A stretch of 64,000 nt of DNA. Source: Mariniflexile sp044335535. GTDB lineage: Bacteria > Bacteroidota > Bacteroidia > Flavobacteriales > Flavobacteriaceae. The notes beneath the pieces were generated by a model. It was not told the origin of the DNA and ran no database searches. It saw only the letters and a list, made by a program, of their open reading frames with translations. Made by a program: the position numbers and the translations under genes. Shown here one piece after another: positions 42,801-51,539 of the stretch. Each line of letters starts with the position of its first letter. The first letter of the stretch is position 1. The DNA lies in assembly GCF_044335535.1 (NCBI RefSeq), contig NZ_JBIQVZ010000003.1, positions 248,001-312,000 on the forward strand. Direction: 5' to 3'.

Positions 42801-44060
42801 ATGGCTTGTAACAGTTGTTCAACTGGTAAAGACGGTCAACCTAAAGGATGTAAAAATAATGGCACTTGCGGCACCGATAGTTGTAATAAACTAACGGTTT
42901 TCGATTGGTTAGCCAACATGTCGCTTCCTAATGGCGAGAAACCATTTAGTTGGGTTGAAGTACGTTTTAAAAACGGAAGAAAAGAATACTATCACAATAC
43001 CGATAATTTAACTTTAAGTATAGGTGATGTTGTGGCTACACAAGCCCAATCGGGTCATGATATAGGAATGGTTACCCTTGCAGGTGAATTGGTACGTGTT
43101 CAAATGAAACGCAAAAACATCTCAGAAACTCCCGAAGAAATTCTTAAAATTTACCGAAAAGCAAGTCAAAAAGATATTGATATTTGGAAAGATGCACGTG
43201 ATAGAGAAGAACCTATGAAGGTACGCGCACGTCAATTTGCGATTGATTTAAAGTTGCAGATGAAAATTTCTGATATCGAATTTCAAGGCGATGCCAGTAA
43301 AGCAACTTTTTATTACACCGCTGAAGAGCGTGTGGATTTTAGAGAGCTTATTAAGGTTTTCGCACGAGAGTTTAGAACGCGTATTGAAATGAAACAAGTA
43401 GGGTTTCGTCAAGAAGCATCAAGACTTGGTGGTATTGGCTCTTGTGGGCGCGAATTATGTTGCTCTACTTGGTTAACAGATTTTCGTTCGGTAAGTACCT
43501 CGGCAGCCCGTTACCAGCAATTGTCCTTGAACCCGTTAAAGTTAGCAGGACAATGTGGCAAACTTAAATGTTGCTTAAATTATGAGCTGGATAGTTATCT
43601 TGATGCTTTAAAAAGTTTCCCGAAAACCGAAATAAAACTGCAAACCGAAAAAGGAACTGCAGTATGCCAAAAAACCGATATTTTTAAAGGACACATGTGG
43701 TATGCCTACGAAGGTGAATGGGCTAATTGGCATAAAATAACTACCGAACAAGCTAACGAAATTATTGCTTTAAATAAGAAAAACCAAAAGGTCGCTAGCT
43801 TGGAAGAATATGCTTCGGAACTTACCGAAGAAAATACTAAAACCGAGTTTGAAAACGTTGTAGGTCAAGATAGTTTAACACGTTTTGATAGTCCAAAACC
43901 TAATAAAAAACGTAAAAACAATAAACGTAAAGATAATCGGGGAAATAAAAGCACTACATCTGAAAAAAACACAAGCCAAGATCAAGGTGTTAAAAAAAGT
44001 AATAATAGAAACAAGAAAAATAGAAATAAACCTCAAAACACTAAAAATGTTGAGAAATAA
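42801..44060 (+). CDS. ricT: PSP1-family protein RicT (YaaT)
   Basis: RicT is a subunit of an Fe-S-binding complex known in Bacillus to aid mRNA maturation and RNase Y action. The core PSP1 domain has GGIGSCGRELCCSTWL and CGKLKCCLNYE, the conserved cysteine sets. An additional N-terminal cysteine cluster (CNSCSTGKDGQPKGCKNNGT) is present, and a C-terminal lysine/asparagine-rich tail (about 365-419) is likely disordered and may bind RNA. The length of 419 is larger than the Bacillus protein because of this tail. It overlaps the gldH start by 14 bp. Confidence 0.93.
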   Translation: MACNSCSTGKDGQPKGCKNNGTCGTDSCNKLTVFDWLANMSLPNGEKPFSWVEVRFKNGRKEYYHNTDNLTLSIGDVVATQAQSGHDIGMVTLAGELVRVQMKRKNISETPEEILKIYRKASQKDIDIWKDARDREEPMKVRARQFAIDLKLQMKISDIEFQGDASKATFYYTAEERVDFRELIKVFAREFRTRIEMKQVGFRQEASRLGGIGSCGRELCCSTWLTDFRSVSTSAARYQQLSLNPLKLAGQCGKLKCCLNYELDSYLDALKSFPKTEIKLQTEKGTAVCQKTDIFKGHMWYAYEGEWANWHKITTEQANEIIALNKKNQKVASLEEYASELTEENTKTEFENVVGQDSLTRFDSPKPNKKRKNNKRKDNRGNKSTTSEKNTSQDQGVKKSNNRNKKNRNKPQNTKNVEK

Positions 44061-44547
44061 TATTCCGTTATTTTTATTATTAGTTTTTATTATGTTTACA
44101 TCTTGTGACCCTAATCGTGTATTTGATGTATATCAACCCGTACCAAACAAGTGGCATAAAGACTCTGTTGTTAGTTTTACTATAACACCACCAGACTCTA
44201 TAAATGCCTACGATTTATTCGTAAATTTAAGAAACACAAATGCCTATAAATACAACAATTTATTTCTAATTGTTGAAATGGTATTTCCGCATGGAAAAAC
44301 AGTAACAGACACTTTAGAATATAAAATGGCAGACCCATCAGGGAAGTTTTTAGGCACTGGATTAGCCGATATTAAAGAGAATAAGCTTTGGTACAAAGAG
44401 CAGGTTGTTTTTAAAGAAAAAGGAAATTATGTGGTTAATATTCAACATGCTATGAGAGAAAACGGAAAAGTTAATGGCGTTGTAGAGCTTGAAGGTATTA
44501 CTGATGTGGGCTTTAGAATTGAAAACCTAGTAAAAAATAACGATTAA
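44047..44547 (+). CDS. gldH: Gliding motility lipoprotein GldH
   Basis: GldH is required for gliding and type IX secretion in flavobacteria. The lipobox is IMFTSC (cysteine near 20) and the start of the mature protein, CDPNRVFDVYQPVPN, is typical. The domain with PPDSINAYDLFVNLRNTNAY, YKYNNLFLIVEM and FPHGK matches GldH as I know it. I start at ATG 44047 (166 residues); the frame is open back to 43885, but this part shadows the basic tail of ricT. The order ricT-gldH-PBP1A is common in flavobacteria. Confidence 0.93.
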   Translation: MLRNNIPLFLLLVFIMFTSCDPNRVFDVYQPVPNKWHKDSVVSFTITPPDSINAYDLFVNLRNTNAYKYNNLFLIVEMVFPHGKTVTDTLEYKMADPSGKFLGTGLADIKENKLWYKEQVVFKEKGNYVVNIQHAMRENGKVNGVVELEGITDVGFRIENLVKNND

Positions 44548-44555
44548 CTAAATGT

Positions 44556-44599
44556 CACTTCGAGTGATTTTGATTTTATCGGAATTGTATCGAGAAGTA
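44556..44599. repeat. Dispersed palindrome, GTCACTTCGAGTG...TATCGAGAAG type
   Basis: CACTTCGA and TATCGAGAAG form an inverted pair around an AT-rich middle. This pattern (GTCACTTCGAGTG with GTATCGAGAAGT) is one I have seen as a frequent intergenic repeat in marine flavobacteria. It lies between gldH and the PBP gene. Confidence 0.6.
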
Positions 44600-44617
44600 T
44601 TTAATATAAAGAGTTAA

Positions 44618-46945
44618 ATGGCAACAAAAGAACAAACACCAAAAAACCAAGACTTTTCAAAATTCATCCGTTGGTTTTGGATGCTATTTACAGGAGGTAT
44701 CCTGTTTGCAATATTAATGTTTTTATTAGCTTCTTGGGGGCTTTTTGGCGAGATGCCAGACCATACAGTTTTAGAAAACCCTAAAACAAATTTAGCTGCC
44801 GAAATTATTTCTTCTGATGGAAAAACCATAGGTAAATTCTATTTAAACGATAATAGAATACCTGTTGAATATGACGAATTACCCCAACATTTAATTGATG
44901 CCTTAATTGCTACTGAAGATGCGCGTTTTCACGACCATTCCGGGATTGATGCTTTTGGCACCTTAAGAGCTATTGTAAAATTAGGTAGTGGCGGTGGTGC
45001 CAGTACTATATCGCAACAATTAGCAAAACAACTCTTTCATGGTGAAGGTTCTAAAAATAAATTGGGTAGGATGACCCAAAAAATTAAAGAATGGATTATT
45101 GCCACCCGTTTAGAACGCCAATACACCAAAGAAGAGATTATCGCCCAGTATTTTAACATTTATGATTTTTTAAATAATGCCGATGGTATTAGAAGTGCCG
45201 CCAGTATTTATTTTGGAAAGGAACCCAAAGATTTAAATTTAAAAGAATCTGCCATGTTGGTGGGTATGTTTAAGAATTCATCATTATTCAATCCTAGAAA
45301 ACGTCCAGAGCTAACAAGAGAAAGGAGAAATGTGGTTTTGGCGCAAATGGAAAAATATGATTTTATAGACAAAAAAGTGAAAGACTCGCTTCAAAAAACC
45401 GATTTAGATTTAAACTATTCACCAGAATCACACCGTGAAGGTATTGCCACTTATTTTAGAGGGTATTTAGATGGTTTTATGAAAGACTGGATAAAAAACA
45501 ACCCAAAACCAGATGGTAGTAAATGGAATTTATACAACGATGGTTTAAAAATTTATACGACCATTGATTATCGCATGCAAAAGTATGCTGAAGATGCTGT
45601 AGAACAGCACATGTCTAGGTTACAGGCTGCTTTTTTTAGCCAAAACACGCCTCAAAAAAATCCAACAGCGCCGTTTATAGATTTATCTAAAGAAGAAATA
45701 GAAACGTTGTTAAAAAGTGCCATGAAACAATCGGAGCGCTGGAGAAAAATGAAATACGATTTAGGGAAATCGGATAAAGACATTGTAGCATCCTTTTACA
45801 AACCTACCGAAATGTCTGTTTTTGCTTGGAAAAAAGGAAAAGCTACCGAGGTAGACACGATTATGAAACCTATAGACTCCATACGTTACTATAAAACCTT
45901 TTTAAGAACAGGTATGATGGCTATGGATCCTCAAACAGGATATGTAAAAGCTTGGGTTGGTGGTATTAATTACAGACATTTCCAATACGATATGGTTAAA
46001 CAAGGGAAACGACAAGTAGGCTCTACTTTTAAACCATTTGTTTACGCAACAGCTATAGACCAGTTGCATTACTCGCCCTGTAATGAATTTTCAGACTCAC
46101 CTTTCTGTATAGAAAAAGGTAAATATGGAAATATGGAGGATTGGTGTCCTAAAAATTCTGGAGGAGAATATGGCGGTACAAGAACTCTAAAAAATGCTTT
46201 AGCAAACTCTGTTAATACGATTACTGCGCGGTTAATGGATCAAGTAGGGCCACAACCAGTAATAGATTTAGTTAAAAAATTGGGTATAGAATCCGACATT
46301 CCTGCCGTACCATCTATTGCATTAGGAACTGCGGATTTAAGTGTTTACGAAATGGTAGGTGCTTATGCAGCGTTTGCCAATAAGGGTGTTTACACAAAAC
46401 CGGTAATGGTTACCACTATTGAAGATAAAAATGGTACCATTCTATATCAATTTAAACCAGAAACACGCGATGTTTTAGGAGATGAAGAGGCATATGTTAC
46501 AGTAAAACTTTTAGAAGGTGTGACCCAATATGGTTCTGGGGCAAGGTTAAGAAGAACAGGGCCACCCGATAAATTTTACAAAGAAGTAATTACAGGCTAT
46601 CCATACGGGTTTACGAACCCTATTGCAGGAAAAACAGGAACCACTCAAAACCAAAGTGATGGTTGGTTTATGGGCATGGTGCCTAATTTAGTAACTGGTG
46701 TTTGGGTAGGTGCCGAAGATCGAGCAGCACATTTTAGGTCTATTTTATACGGACAGGGAGCATCCATGGCATTACCAATTTGGGGGTCCTTTATGAAAAA
46801 ATGTTATGACGATAAAACATTAGATGTTTCTACGGGTAATTTTGAAGCGCCTTCTAGACTTTCTATAAATGTAGATTGCTCTAAAGTGTCTGAAACCAAT
46901 AATGATGGGGGCTCTGATAGTACACCAGACGATTTGAATTTTTAG
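44618..46945 (+). CDS. Penicillin-binding protein 1A
   Basis: This is a bifunctional peptidoglycan synthase anchored in the inner membrane. A membrane helix (about 20-42) is followed by a GT51 transglycosylase domain with EDARFHDHSGID and GGASTISQQLAKQLF, and a transpeptidase domain with the SxxK motif GSTFKPF, SVN and the KTGTT motif. The length of 775 residues matches class A PBPs (PonA/MrcA type). It is a single-gene unit closed by a terminator. The C-terminal tail is acidic and short. Confidence 0.97.
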   Translation: MATKEQTPKNQDFSKFIRWFWMLFTGGILFAILMFLLASWGLFGEMPDHTVLENPKTNLAAEIISSDGKTIGKFYLNDNRIPVEYDELPQHLIDALIATEDARFHDHSGIDAFGTLRAIVKLGSGGGASTISQQLAKQLFHGEGSKNKLGRMTQKIKEWIIATRLERQYTKEEIIAQYFNIYDFLNNADGIRSAASIYFGKEPKDLNLKESAMLVGMFKNSSLFNPRKRPELTRERRNVVLAQMEKYDFIDKKVKDSLQKTDLDLNYSPESHREGIATYFRGYLDGFMKDWIKNNPKPDGSKWNLYNDGLKIYTTIDYRMQKYAEDAVEQHMSRLQAAFFSQNTPQKNPTAPFIDLSKEEIETLLKSAMKQSERWRKMKYDLGKSDKDIVASFYKPTEMSVFAWKKGKATEVDTIMKPIDSIRYYKTFLRTGMMAMDPQTGYVKAWVGGINYRHFQYDMVKQGKRQVGSTFKPFVYATAIDQLHYSPCNEFSDSPFCIEKGKYGNMEDWCPKNSGGEYGGTRTLKNALANSVNTITARLMDQVGPQPVIDLVKKLGIESDIPAVPSIALGTADLSVYEMVGAYAAFANKGVYTKPVMVTTIEDKNGTILYQFKPETRDVLGDEEAYVTVKLLEGVTQYGSGARLRRTGPPDKFYKEVITGYPYGFTNPIAGKTGTTQNQSDGWFMGMVPNLVTGVWVGAEDRAAHFRSILYGQGASMALPIWGSFMKKCYDDKTLDVSTGNFEAPSRLSINVDCSKVSETNNDGGSDSTPDDLNF

Positions 46946-46967
46946 CAACGAGTTAAATAGAAAAATC

Positions 46968-46999
46968 AAAAGCCATTCTTTTTAGAATGGCTTTTTTAT
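46968..46999 (+). terminator. Intrinsic terminator after the PBP1A gene
   Basis: AAAAGCCATTCT-TTTT-AGAATGGCTTTT, a 12-bp stem with a T-run. Confidence 0.88.
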
Positions 47000-47033
47000 T
47001 TCGTATTTTTAAAAAGCAAAAAATGATATAAGA

Positions 47034-47735
47034 ATGATTAATAAAAAAGTTGCCAATGTAGAAGAAGCCCTCAAGGGTGTTTCAGACAATATGACCTTTA
47101 TGCTTGGTGGTTTTGGGCTTAGTGGTATTCCTGAAAATGCCATTGCCCAATTAGTAAAATTAGGCGTAAAAGGGTTGACATGTATTTCTAATAATGCCGG
47201 AGTTGACGACTTTGGCTTAGGCTTACTGCTTCAAAAGCATCAAATAAAAAAAATGATATCGTCTTATGTGGGTGAAAATGATGAATTTGAGCGTCAAATG
47301 CTTTCGGGTGAATTGGATGTGGAGCTTATTCCACAAGGTACTCTAGCTGAGCGTTGTCGAGCAGCACAGGCAGGTTTTCCAGCCATTTATACCCCTGCAG
47401 GTTACGGAACTGAAGTAGCAGAAGGCAAAGAAACCCGAGAATTTGATAATAAAATGTATGTATTAGAACACGCCTTTAAAGCAGATTTTTCTTTTGTAAA
47501 AGCGTGGAAAGGAGATGCTGCAGGCAACTTGATTTTTAAAGGAACTGCTAGGAATTTTAATCCTGTTATGTGTGGCGCTGCTAAAATTACGGTTGCTGAG
47601 GTTGAAGAATTGGTGCCTTTAGGAAGCTTAGATCCCAACCAAATTCACATCCCAGGTATTTTTGTACAAAGAATTTTCCAAGGCGAAGCATACGAAAAAC
47701 GAATAGAGCAACGAACCGTGAGACAAAAAAGTTAA
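47034..47735 (+). CDS. scoA: 3-oxoacid CoA-transferase subunit A
   Basis: This subunit of succinyl-CoA:3-oxoacid CoA-transferase moves CoA from succinyl-CoA to acetoacetate. The signature FMLGGFGLSGIPENAI is the GGFGxxGxP motif that binds CoA, and EMISSYVGEN-like text is present (here KMISSYVGENDEFERQ). The 233-residue length is normal for the separate alpha chain. The beta subunit gene follows 93 bp downstream; the gap holds an inverted repeat. The pair suggests use of acetoacetate or hydroxybutyrate. Confidence 0.95.
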   Translation: MINKKVANVEEALKGVSDNMTFMLGGFGLSGIPENAIAQLVKLGVKGLTCISNNAGVDDFGLGLLLQKHQIKKMISSYVGENDEFERQMLSGELDVELIPQGTLAERCRAAQAGFPAIYTPAGYGTEVAEGKETREFDNKMYVLEHAFKADFSFVKAWKGDAAGNLIFKGTARNFNPVMCGAAKITVAEVEELVPLGSLDPNQIHIPGIFVQRIFQGEAYEKRIEQRTVRQKS

Positions 47736-47744
47736 AAGTGAACT

Positions 47745-47815
47745 AAAGTTAAAAGTATTTAAAGTTTTCGTTCGAAGGACATTTTAACTTATAACTTTAA
47801 ATACTTTAGGCATTT
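47745..47815. repeat. Inverted repeat AAAGTATTTAAAGTT/AACTTTAAATACTTT between the CoA-transferase genes
   Basis: Arms near 47753 and 47797 are complementary over 15 bases and enclose about 28 bases. The words TTAAAAGT and AAGTTAAAAGT are repeated here and again in the gene-free region at 48660-48790. No terminator-type T-run follows. Confidence 0.55.
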
Positions 47816-47828
47816 AAAACTCAAAAAA

Positions 47829-48482
47829 ATGTTAGATAAAACAGGTATAGCAAAACGAATTGCAAAAGAGGTAAAAAACGGATATTACGTAAATTTAGGT
47901 ATTGGTATTCCAACATTGGTGGCCAATTATGTGCGTGACGATATTGAAGTTGAGTTCCAAAGTGAAAATGGCGTATTAGGGATGGGACCATTTCCTTTTG
48001 AAGGTGAAGAAGACGCCGATGTTATTAATGCGGGTAAACAAACCATTACCACATTGCCTGGAGCAAGTTTTTTTGACTCTGCCATGAGTTTTTCCATGAT
48101 TCGAGGCAAGCACGTTGATTTAACTATTTTAGGAGCGATGGAGGTTGCCGAAAATGGCGATATAGCCAATTGGAAAATACCAGGACGTATGGTTAAAGGA
48201 ATGGGAGGTGCTATGGATTTAGTAGCCAGTGCCGAAAACATTATTGTTGCCATGATGCACACCAACAAAGCGGGTGAATCCAAATTATTGAAGCGTTGCA
48301 CTTTACCATTAACAGGTGTGGGGTGCGTAAAAAAAATAGTTACCAATTTAGCGGTTATAGAAGTTACTAATAAAGGTTTTAAACTGTTGGAACGTGCTCC
48401 CGGAATTTCGGTTGAAGAAATAAAGAATGCCACCGAAGGCACTTTAATTATAGAAGGTGATATTCCTGAAATGAGTATCTAA
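47829..48482 (+). CDS. scoB: 3-oxoacid CoA-transferase subunit B
   Basis: This chain carries the catalytic glutamate in QSENGVLGMGP (about 41), which forms the thioester with CoA. Other marks are GIGIPTLVANY near the N-terminus and VDLTILGAMEVAENGDIANW. The length of 217 residues is normal. It acts with the preceding subunit A. No other ketone-body gene adjoins it. Confidence 0.95.
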   Translation: MLDKTGIAKRIAKEVKNGYYVNLGIGIPTLVANYVRDDIEVEFQSENGVLGMGPFPFEGEEDADVINAGKQTITTLPGASFFDSAMSFSMIRGKHVDLTILGAMEVAENGDIANWKIPGRMVKGMGGAMDLVASAENIIVAMMHTNKAGESKLLKRCTLPLTGVGCVKKIVTNLAVIEVTNKGFKLLERAPGISVEEIKNATEGTLIIEGDIPEMSI

Positions 48483-49023
48483 ATCGCCTTAGCAAGTTCT
48501 TTATAATCATTAGCGTCCGATTAAAGATTCAAGACCGCTTTGCTACAAGAAAATAGAATAAAGAAAATAGAATATTGTACATATAGACTAAATGACAACA
48601 AATTGATACAATTCTGTTTTAATAATCGCTAAATAACCTGAGTTTCTATAAATTTTAACGAAGTTAGATGTTAAAAGTACAATGTTAGAAGTTCAAAGTT
48701 TGATGTACCGATAAAGTTTGTGATACACGATTCAACGATTACACGATTCAACGATTACATGGTTAAACTGCTAAAAGTTAAAAGTATGGTACACAAATCA
48801 GTAATATCTTTAAAAAGCCATTAACACAGTGTTTGCAGAGGATGGTAAAAAATTTTATCGGACAAAAATGGTTTAAAATCGACTAAATGTTAAAAATAAA
48901 CGCGTTTTATCGATTTTTTATGTTTTTAAACTGATATATTGAAAAATTATTTCATATTAGCAGTCCCCAAATAAACCAAACCAAATAAATAGATTCCCCA
49001 AATCTACCCTAAACTTGAAGCCT
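48483..49023. other. 541-bp gene-free region with short direct repeats
   Basis: No gene was found. It contains two exact tandem copies of the 16-mer TACACGATTCAACGAT (48724-48755) and scattered TTAAAAGT words. No clear promoter or terminator was seen. It looks like decaying sequence between scoB and the next genes. Confidence 0.55.
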
Positions 49024-49152
49024 ATGAATTATGCAGCAAATCTACCTGAAGAACCTACATTTAACGAGAGTAAATTCAAAGAAACAGTTCGTGAGAATTT
49101 ACGTTTCCTCAAAAGTTTAGTGTATTTAACTAAAAAATTATTTATGCTATAA
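49024..49152 (+). CDS. Small basic protein, 42 residues (tentative)
   Basis: An ATG-started frame encodes MNYAANLPEEPTFNESKF and continues KETVRENLRFLKSLVYLTKK to a TAA stop that overlaps the end of the convergent ABC gene by 6 bp. The composition (balanced charged and hydrophobic residues, an amphipathic helix from about 17 to 40) looks like protein, unlike the AT-rich surroundings. It has no known domain. It might be a small regulator or a membrane-surface peptide. No good promoter was found. Confidence 0.45.
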   Translation: MNYAANLPEEPTFNESKFKETVRENLRFLKSLVYLTKKLFML

Positions 49153-50826
49153 TCCTTTGGGAATAGCGTCGATTAATTTTTTAGTGTAGACAGTTTTGGG
49201 CGATCTGTAAATAATATCAGCGTCGTCCAATTCTTCTACTTTTCCTTGGTTCATTACCAATAGTTGATCACTCATATATTTTACCACCGCCAAATCGTGC
49301 GATATAAAAATATAGGTGAACCCAAAAGTTTCCTTAAGGTTGTTTAACAAGTTTAAAACTTGTGCTTGAACCGATATATCTAAAGCCGAAACGGACTCAT
49401 CACACACAATAAGTTTTGGTTGTAAAGCAATAGTTCTCGCAATTCCAATACGTTGTCTTTGCCCGCCCGAAAACTCATGAGGATATCTGTTAAAATAATC
49501 TTCAGACAAACCTACCTTATCTAAAATATCAATCGTTTTTTCTTTGCGTTCTTCATCTGAACGATACAACTTATGTACTTTCATGGGTTCCATAATAGCT
49601 TCACCCACAGGAATTCTAGGGTTTAATGAGGAATACGGATCTTGAAATATAATTTGAATGTCTTTTCGAAGTTTTTTTATTTCTGAGCTTGAAAGCTTCG
49701 TAATATCGATACCTTGATAAAGAATCTTTCCAGCGGTGGCTTTATCCAATTGAAGAATGGCATTTCCTAAAGTGGATTTGCCACAGCCCGATTCGCCTAC
49801 CAGTCCTAAAGTTTCGCCTTCGTACAATTTAAAACTGACATCATCAACAGCTTTAAAAGATTGTGGTTTCGAAAACCAGCCCGATTTTGAAAAATATATC
49901 TTTTCAACATTAATCACTTCTAATAAAGGGGGAGTGCTATATAATTTTTCGTGTTTTAGCTGGCGTTCTTCAGAAGTAATAATCTCGGTTTTAGTAGTAC
50001 TATTTAGATAATCTTGAATAGTTGGCAGCGTTTTTAACCGCGTATTTAAAGAAGGGCGTGAATTAATAAGCGCTTTGGTATATAGGTGTTGAGGAGCCTT
50101 AAAAATGCTGGAAACCTCACCTTGTTCCACAATATCACCTTTATACATCACTAAAACCCTATTTGCTATTTCTGAAATTAAAGACAAGTCGTGTGTAATA
50201 AAAATAATGCTCATTTTTGTTTCGACTTGTAACTCTTTTAATAACTGTATGATGTTTTTTTGTACGGTAACATCCAATGCTGTTGTTGGTTCATCAGCAA
50301 TTAAAATATCGGGTTTGCAACTTATTGCCATGGCTATCATAACCCGTTGTTTTTGACCTCCCGAAATTTCATGAGGATAGGCATTATAAACACGTTCGGG
50401 GTTCGGTAATTTTACTTTTTCAAAAAGCGACAGTGTTTCTGTTTTTGCTTCTTGTTTTGATAAATGCGTGTGTTGTAATAAGATTTCTTGAACCTGTTTT
50501 CCGCAAGTCATCGATGGGTTTAAAGAACTCATAGGTTCTTGAAAGATCATGGCTATTTTTTTGCCTCGGATATTTTGAAACGCTTTTGAAGACAATGTTG
50601 TTAAGTCTTCATTATTATACATAATGGTTCCAGACGTTATTTTTGAAATTTTCTTTGGAAGAAGTCCTAAAATTGCGAGTGAAGATACCGATTTACCAGA
50701 CCCCGATTCACCTACAATACCTAATATTTCATTTTGGTTTAGATGATAGGACATGTGATGAATGACTTCGTTTTTTCCGAAAGCAATAGATAAATCATTA
50801 ATAGTTAAAATGGGGTGTATCTTCAT
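49147..50826 (-). CDS. Tandem ABC ATPase of dipeptide/oligopeptide type (DppD-DppF fusion)
   Basis: This 559-residue protein has two ABC ATPase domains in one chain. Domain 1 (about 1-260) has Walker A GESGSGKSV, signature ISGGQKQRV and Walker B ILIADEPTTALD. Domain 2 (about 300-555) has GESGCGKST, FSGGQRQRIGIARTI and IVCDESVSALD. It resembles YejF/GsiA, which power peptide or microcin C importers. The membrane and binding-protein subunits are not adjacent, so it must work with permeases encoded elsewhere. The start shares a base with the exonuclease stop. Confidence 0.95.
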   Translation of the reverse strand: MKIHPILTINDLSIAFGKNEVIHHMSYHLNQNEILGIVGESGSGKSVSSLAILGLLPKKISKITSGTIMYNNEDLTTLSSKAFQNIRGKKIAMIFQEPMSSLNPSMTCGKQVQEILLQHTHLSKQEAKTETLSLFEKVKLPNPERVYNAYPHEISGGQKQRVMIAMAISCKPDILIADEPTTALDVTVQKNIIQLLKELQVETKMSIIFITHDLSLISEIANRVLVMYKGDIVEQGEVSSIFKAPQHLYTKALINSRPSLNTRLKTLPTIQDYLNSTTKTEIITSEERQLKHEKLYSTPPLLEVINVEKIYFSKSGWFSKPQSFKAVDDVSFKLYEGETLGLVGESGCGKSTLGNAILQLDKATAGKILYQGIDITKLSSSEIKKLRKDIQIIFQDPYSSLNPRIPVGEAIMEPMKVHKLYRSDEERKEKTIDILDKVGLSEDYFNRYPHEFSGGQRQRIGIARTIALQPKLIVCDESVSALDISVQAQVLNLLNNLKETFGFTYIFISHDLAVVKYMSDQLLVMNQGKVEELDDADIIYRSPKTVYTKKLIDAIPKGL

Positions 50827-51539
50827 TATATATGAATAATTTCGTTTTCGTGAAGAATGGCATCACCACGAAGGCGTAAAAATATTTGTGCAACGGCAAT
50901 GGTGTCTTTTTCGCAATAAATTACGATACGGTCAATTTCATTTTCTTCATAATAAACCCTATAAACCTCACTACCATCGATATCATCTTTTGGTGACGGA
51001 ATACCTAAAACATTGGTTAGTAATTTGAGCGAGGTATAGCTTTTATAATCGCCAAATTTCCATAATTCCAAAGTGTCTAAATGTGGTACTTCCCAAGGTT
51101 TTTTGCCAAATAGATTGAGTTTGTAAGGCAACTCTATATTGTGAATTATCATGCGACGAGCAATGTATGGGAAGTCAAATTCCTTACCGTTGTGCGCACA
51201 AAGTAAGTGTTTTGTTTCGCTAAAATGTGATAATAGCAAGTTTTTAAAATCTTTTAAAATTTTAATTTCATCGCCATAAAATGAGGTGACTCTAAACTGT
51301 CTTAAATCACCTTTAAGAGTGAAATACCCAACCGAAATGCATACTATTTTACCAAATTCGGCCCAAATACCTGCACGTTCGTAAAAGTCTTCGGCAGTTT
51401 CGTCTTCCTTTCTTTGGTATTTCGATTTATGTTCCCACAACGATTGTTTGGTTTCATCCAATTCAGAAAAATATTGAACTTCCGGAACGGTTTCAATATC
51501 TAGAAATAATATGTTTTCAAGATTAAGTTTTGATATCAT
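50826..51539 (-). CDS. Predicted 3'-5' exonuclease (DEDD, PolB-like)
   Basis: This 237-residue ribonuclease H-like nuclease belongs to the DNA polymerase B-like exonuclease group. Motif I is LFLDIETVP (Asp, Glu), motif II is LCAHNGKEFDFPYIARR and motif III is YCEKDTIAVAQIF. These acidic residues bind two metal ions. A role in DNA repair or proofreading is likely but not proven. It overlaps the serine hydrolase by 4 bp (ATGA) and the ABC gene by 1 bp. Confidence 0.88.
   Translation of the reverse strand: MISKLNLENILFLDIETVPEVQYFSELDETKQSLWEHKSKYQRKEDETAEDFYERAGIWAEFGKIVCISVGYFTLKGDLRQFRVTSFYGDEIKILKDFKNLLLSHFSETKHLLCAHNGKEFDFPYIARRMIIHNIELPYKLNLFGKKPWEVPHLDTLELWKFGDYKSYTSLKLLTNVLGIPSPKDDIDGSEVYRVYYEENEIDRIVIYCEKDTIAVAQIFLRLRGDAILHENEIIHI

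Noticed and set aside
43885..44046. Upstream extension of the gldH frame
   Set aside because: It shadows the basic tail of ricT; the signal sequence and lipobox begin only after 44047.
47927..48442. 171-codon antisense frame over scoB
   Set aside because: It lies wholly inside a well-supported gene and its translation has no family features; it follows from the codon pattern of scoB.
48724..48755. Tandem 16-bp repeats considered as a CRISPR array or replication origin
   Set aside because: There are only two units with no spacers, no cas genes, and no DnaA-box cluster nearby.
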